From Hymenobacter siberiensis (GTDB lineage Bacteria; Bacteroidota; Bacteroidia; Cytophagales; Hymenobacteraceae): a DNA stretch of 64,000 nt. Below, in pieces: positions 61,568 through 64,000 of the stretch. The notes under the pieces were generated by a model. It made no database searches. It saw only the letters and a program-made list of their open reading frames with translations, and was not told the DNA's origin. The stretch spans positions 3,968,001 through 4,032,000 of the forward strand of contig NZ_JAHLZZ010000001.1 in assembly GCF_018967845.1 (NCBI RefSeq). Reading direction: 5' to 3'. The translations under genes were made by a program, and so were the position numbers. Position 1 is the stretch's first letter, and every line of letters begins with the position of its first letter.

Positions 61568-64000
61568 CTAGGCGGGCACCACTTCCACGCCCAGCAGCAG
61601 GCGGCCCGTGCGCGCCCCGCCGCTGGTGAGGGGCCGCCCAAACAGCCGCAGCGTGCGGGGGCCGGCCTTGGGGAAATCAGCCACGTAGGGAAAATCCAGG
61701 AAGGACTGCTCCGGGTGGCGCAGGGTGGTTTCGAGGCGCTCGCGCAGGGCGGGCTGCTGCCAGGCCCCGCCATCGAGCTCGCGCAGCAGCTGGCCCTTAC
61801 TGCGGTCGCGGTCGAGACCGAACAGCGTGGCAAAGGCCTCGCTGATGGCCAGCACCCGCTGCTCGGTATCGAGCACAAGCAGGGGCTCGCGCAGGGTTTC
61901 GGCAATGCTTTCGGCAAAGCGGGCACTTTCCTGGAGCTGGGCTTCGAGGGTTTTGAGGGCCGTAATGTCGGTGAAGGTGATAACGGCCCCGCTGATGTAG
62001 TTATCGAGGGTGCGGTAGGGCAGAATGCGCATGACGTACCACTCGCCCTGGGTGGTCTGAATATTGGCCTCCACGGTCACCAGCCGGTCGAGTACCTGTC
62101 GCACGTCCTGGGCCAGGGTTTCGTGGCGCAGGGTATTGGCAAAGTGCATGATGGGGCGGCCCACGTCGCTGGGCAGCAGGCTCACAATGCGGTTCACGGG
62201 CGGCGTGAAGCGCTTTATCACCATGTCATTGTCGAGGAAGATGGTAGCAATTTCCGTGGCGTCGAGCAGGTTCTTCATGTCGTTGGCGGCCTGGCTCAGT
62301 TCCTCGGTTTTATTGAGATACTGCATGTTAAGGGTCATCAGCTCCTCGTTCAGGCTCTGCATTTCCTCCTTGTTGGTCATGGCCTCCTCGTTGGTACTCT
62401 GCAGCTCCTCGTTGGCGCTTTGCAGCTCCTCGTTGGTACTTTTAAGCTCTTCCACGCTGATTTCCATCTCCTCAATGGTGGTCTGGAGGCGGTGCTTGGT
62501 GTATTGCAGCTCCTTTTGCAGGGTTTGCACCTGAGCGTCGTGGTCGGGGGCCAGGGTGGCTTTGCCCAGGCGCACCCGCCGGGGCGTGGGCTGCTCCTCA
62601 AACACCACCAGCAGCAGGCCTGCCAGGGGCTCGCCTTCTTCCAGCACCTTCACCGTGAGGCGCAGCAGCTGCACGCCGGTTTCAAGGCGCAGCTTCACGC
62701 CCTCGGCCACCACGTCGTGGCGGGTGGCCACGGCCTTGTGCACGGCCTCGCTCAGCTCATAGTTGAGCTCTTCGCGGGCCATGTCAAACACGTTCATGGC
62801 GCCCAGGCCGGGCGCCGGCTCCAGAAAACGGCCGGTGCGGCCGTTCACGTACAGAATTTCGCCCTTGGGGTTGATGACTACGGCGGGCGGCGTGTACTGG
62901 CGCAGGAGCACGCGCTGGACCAGCGCAGTAAACGGAGAATCTTTGCGGGCGGTATGAGCCATCATGGGACTAGCGGCAGAAGCGGACGGAGCCAGGGCAT
63001 GCTGCCGGGCCAGGGCAAACGGAAAATTGGCCAGCCGAATGAGCGACGACGGCGTATCCATACGCCGCGAAATCTTCCATTTTACGTCCAATGACTGAAA
63101 TAAGTCCTGAAAGCCAGCAATGTTTTCGCTCGGCCCCAGAAAAATCAAGCCATTCGTAATCAAGGCGTAGTGAAAGAAAGGGATAAGGTTTTTCTGGAGC
63201 TCGGCGCTGAAGTAGATGAGCAGGTTGCGGCACACCAGCAGGTCGAGCTTGGTGAAGGGCGCGTCCTTGTTCAAATCGTGCACGGCAAACACCACCACGT
63301 CGCGCACTTCTTTCTTGATGCGGTAGCCGTCCTCGGTTTTGACAAAGTAGTGCCGCAGCCGCTCGGGGCTCACGTCAGACACCACGTTGTCGGGGTAAAT
63401 GCCCACACGGGCAAAGTCGATGGCGTCGGGGTTGATGTCGGTGGCAAAAATCTGGAGCTTGAGGTAAGCGGTAGACTCCAGGCCGTCCAGGCATTCGAGC
63501 AGGGCAATGGCCAGGCTGTAGGCCTCCTCGCCCGTCGAGCAGCCGGGGGCCCACACCCGCACGGTGCTGTCGGCGGGCTTGAGGCGCAGCAGCGGCAGCA
63601 GGCGCACCTTCAGCTGCTCAAACGCCTCGCGGTCGCGGAAGAATTTGGTTACCCCAATCAGCAGCTCCTTAAACAGGGCATCTACCTCGGCCGGGGTTTC
63701 CTGAAGGTAGCGCACGTAATGCGTAAACTCCCGAATCTGGTGCGAGTTCATGCGCCGCTCAATGCGCCGGAACACCGTGTTGCGCTTGTAAAAGCTAAAA
63801 TCGTGGCCCGTTTTGGCCCGGATGAGGTGAAAAATCTTTTGCAGGGCGTGGGCCGGACGGGCGGCGCTTTCGGCTTCCTCGCGGCGCGGGCGGGTGGCGG
63901 GGTGGCGCATGTAGGCCAGCAGCTTGGCGGGCAGCAGCTCGGCGGGCAGCACAAAATCCACAAACTCGGTGGCCAGGGCCGAGCGCGGCATCGAGTCGAA
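61568..64000 (-). CDS. CheB-CheR-PAS fusion protein, 5' truncated by the window edge
   Basis: The frame is open to the window edge (FDSMPRSALATEFVDFVLPA), which is the end of a CheB methylesterase domain. Then a CheR methyltransferase (about 45-300 of the visible part: FHLIRAKTGHDFSFYKRNTV, VWAPGCSTGEEAYSLAIAL, LVCRNLLIYF), a long coiled coil (EEMEISVEELKSTNEELQSA and similar) and two PAS domains. Such proteins are common in Hymenobacter and Bacteroidota; they methylate or demethylate receptors or act as signalling scaffolds and often have a kinase domain at the end. The visible protein ends at 61568 without a kinase. About 810 residues seen. Confidence 0.85.
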   Translation of the reverse strand, partial: FDSMPRSALATEFVDFVLPAELLPAKLLAYMRHPATRPRREEAESAARPAHALQKIFHLIRAKTGHDFSFYKRNTVFRRIERRMNSHQIREFTHYVRYLQETPAEVDALFKELLIGVTKFFRDREAFEQLKVRLLPLLRLKPADSTVRVWAPGCSTGEEAYSLAIALLECLDGLESTAYLKLQIFATDINPDAIDFARVGIYPDNVVSDVSPERLRHYFVKTEDGYRIKKEVRDVVVFAVHDLNKDAPFTKLDLLVCRNLLIYFSAELQKNLIPFFHYALITNGLIFLGPSENIAGFQDLFQSLDVKWKISRRMDTPSSLIRLANFPFALARQHALAPSASAASPMMAHTARKDSPFTALVQRVLLRQYTPPAVVINPKGEILYVNGRTGRFLEPAPGLGAMNVFDMAREELNYELSEAVHKAVATRHDVVAEGVKLRLETGVQLLRLTVKVLEEGEPLAGLLLVVFEEQPTPRRVRLGKATLAPDHDAQVQTLQKELQYTKHRLQTTIEEMEISVEELKSTNEELQSANEELQSTNEEAMTNKEEMQSLNEELMTLNMQYLNKTEELSQAANDMKNLLDATEIATIFLDNDMVIKRFTPPVNRIVSLLPSDVGRPIMHFANTLRHETLAQDVRQVLDRLVTVEANIQTTQGEWYVMRILPYRTLDNYISGAVITFTDITALKTLEAQLQESARFAESIAETLREPLLVLDTEQRVLAISEAFATLFGLDRDRSKGQLLRELDGGAWQQPALRERLETTLRHPEQSFLDFPYVADFPKAGPRTLRLFGRPLTSGGARTGRLLLGVEVVPA

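Noticed and set aside
61715..63094. 459-codon plus-strand frame opposite the CheB-CheR gene
   Set aside because: Antisense shadow of the coiled coil and PAS part; repetitive His/Gly/Leu composition.

Overview
The window looks like a chromosome segment of a Bacteroidota bacterium, most likely Hymenobacter or a close relative (Cytophagales). Evidence from the sequence: two secreted proteins end in type IX secretion C-terminal domains, coding regions rarely have a clear Shine-Dalgarno site, the right half is GC-rich, and the protein families (DUF6493, BLUF proteins, Panacea antitoxin, HNH-SAVED CBASS) fit this lineage. No rRNA or tRNA gene was seen. The genus is an inference from protein style; no search was run.

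Left half (1 to about 31.2 kb) is an accessory island of lower GC. It starts with the 3' part of a DUF6493 gene and small unknown genes. It then carries a GmrSD-type restriction enzyme (5380-7254), a HEPN gene coupled to a serine recombinase (7483-8741), a deiminase with an unknown coupled partner (10435-12287), decayed IS5-family transposases, and an unusual unit at 15.6-18.8 kb: a 435-residue protein with polymerase-palm-like motifs followed by two paralogous small acidic proteins. A promoter-like block recurs in this unit and in a relic at 9.5 kb. Next come a short type II CBASS operon (20168-23350: DUF2188, CD-NTase, E2-like, HNH-SAVED), an MqsR-like toxin with a Panacea antitoxin, a fused restriction-methyltransferase with an ADP-ribosylglycohydrolase, and a tyrosine integrase (29689-31134) that marks the probable right border.

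Middle (31.7-51.8 kb): an IS element, then carbohydrate genes: a GH3 beta-glucosidase, a broken six-hairpin glycosidase lipoprotein, galK, galT, a LacI regulator, a GH5-like enzyme and a GH53 endo-galactanase. Together they suggest galactan or galactose use: the GH53 enzyme would cut beta-1,4-galactan outside the cell, and GalK and GalT would process the galactose. A LacI-type operator lies between galK and the GH5-like gene. The gaps are full of short inverted-repeat elements, and one shares its terminal repeats with the IS element.

Right end (51.8-64 kb): two small metal-binding proteins, a decayed TonB-type outer-membrane protein, a di-haem cytochrome c peroxidase, a PAS histidine kinase, an ISKra4-like element, two BLUF blue-light proteins on opposite strands, and the 5'-truncated end of a CheB-CheR-PAS fusion. 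Several genes in the right half carry single in-frame stop codons or frameshifts, so recent gene decay is a theme here.
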